7,001 nt of DNA from Gammaproteobacteria bacterium (GTDB lineage Bacteria > Pseudomonadota > Gammaproteobacteria > Xanthomonadales > Marinicellaceae), in the NCBI GenBank assembly GCA_030426065.1, contig JAUHZH010000114.1, positions 1-7,001 on the forward strand, in the 5' to 3' direction. Of the stretch, positions 6,738 to 7,001 are shown in pieces; position 1 is the first letter of the stretch; each line of letters opens with the position of its first letter. The position numbers and the translations under genes are program-made. The notes beneath the pieces are model-generated. The model saw nothing but the letters and a program-made list of their open reading frames with translations, was not told the origin of the DNA and did no database searches.

Positions 6738-7001
6738 TCACTGGGCCTTACAAAAATGCCACAACAGCGGCCACACACGCATGGCTTGTGCCACTGTTTT
6801 CAGGTCATGGCGGGCTTTGGCCAGACAAGCCTCCATACCCAAACCCACAGGCCAGTCTTTCAAGATGGGGACTTCATTTTCCTTGACGGCTTTGCCGTTG
6901 GCTTGCAGCAATTCACGAACATCGGCTTGCCAATAAATGGGTGCATCGGGCACTTCAGCCAAAATGGCTTGCAATTGATTGACCAGATCTGCACGGATTT
7001 T
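6738..7001 (-). CDS. C-terminal 87 residues of an unrecognised protein (partial)
   Basis: The frame is open from the right window edge to a TGA at 6738-6740, so only the C-terminal 87 residues are visible and the start lies outside. I do not recognise the family. The segment is soluble-looking, with alternating helices and a short strand (APIYWQADV), then LKDWPVGLGMEACLAKARHDL and a Trp-rich tail (VWPLLWHFCKAQ). The first M-like codon inside, a TTG at 6974, need not be a start, because the frame continues upstream without a stop. It abuts the glycosyltransferase gene, so it may belong to the same operon and a polysaccharide pathway, but that is inference from position only. Confidence 0.6.
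   Translation of the reverse strand, partial: KIRADLVNQLQAILAEVPDAPIYWQADVRELLQANGKAVKENEVPILKDWPVGLGMEACLAKARHDLKTVAQAMRVWPLLWHFCKAQ

Noticed and set aside
1..7001. CRISPR arrays, tRNA or rRNA genes, insertion-sequence ends, integration sites
   Set aside because: No regularly spaced repeats, cloverleaf-like sequence, paired terminal inverted repeats or transposase motifs were seen in the window. Coding genes cover nearly all of it.

Overview
The window looks like chromosomal DNA of a gammaproteobacterium of moderate GC content. The evidence is gene order and protein similarity. A 16S rRNA methyltransferase gene (rsmI) diverges from a lpoA-yraN-dolP run, as in Escherichia coli (yraL / yraM-yraN-diaA-yraP) and Pseudomonas. 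The sequences are clearly diverged from enterics, so a free-living, possibly marine, gammaproteobacterium is likely. I cannot name a genus from sequence alone.

Layout, left to right. Positions 1-130 lie beyond the 3' end of the first gene; they hold open but unrecognised reading frames and no gene I can prove. A secreted prolyl oligopeptidase-family serine peptidase (131-2245, minus) follows. It is separated from the next unit by a strong hairpin-T terminator (2344-2373) and a second inverted repeat. Next, on the minus strand, comes a tight three-gene unit read right to left: lpoA (5071-3335), yraN (3380-2988, overlapping lpoA by 46 nt) and dolP (2980-2396, 7 nt after yraN). A 70-bp AT-rich divergent spacer (5072-5141) separates lpoA from rsmI (5142-5996, plus). 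rsmI converges on, and overlaps by 29 bp, a family 2 glycosyltransferase gene (minus, ends at 5968). That gene is preceded by the last 87 codons of an unrecognised protein whose start lies beyond the right edge.

Functionally, lpoA and dolP both encode outer-membrane lipoproteins concerned with the envelope: activation of a peptidoglycan synthase and envelope integrity. yraN is a small nuclease-fold protein of unknown role. rsmI acts on the ribosomal decoding site. The glycosyltransferase is probably for surface polysaccharide, and the peptidase is probably a periplasmic oligopeptide-degrading enzyme.

The window is essentially housekeeping. I found no evidence of a new defence, mobile or regulatory system. 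The points most worth checking are the missing diaA gene in an otherwise conserved cluster, the lpoA start that lacks a Shine-Dalgarno and has a -10-like hexamer right before it, the overlapping gene ends, and the unexplained open frames at the left edge.
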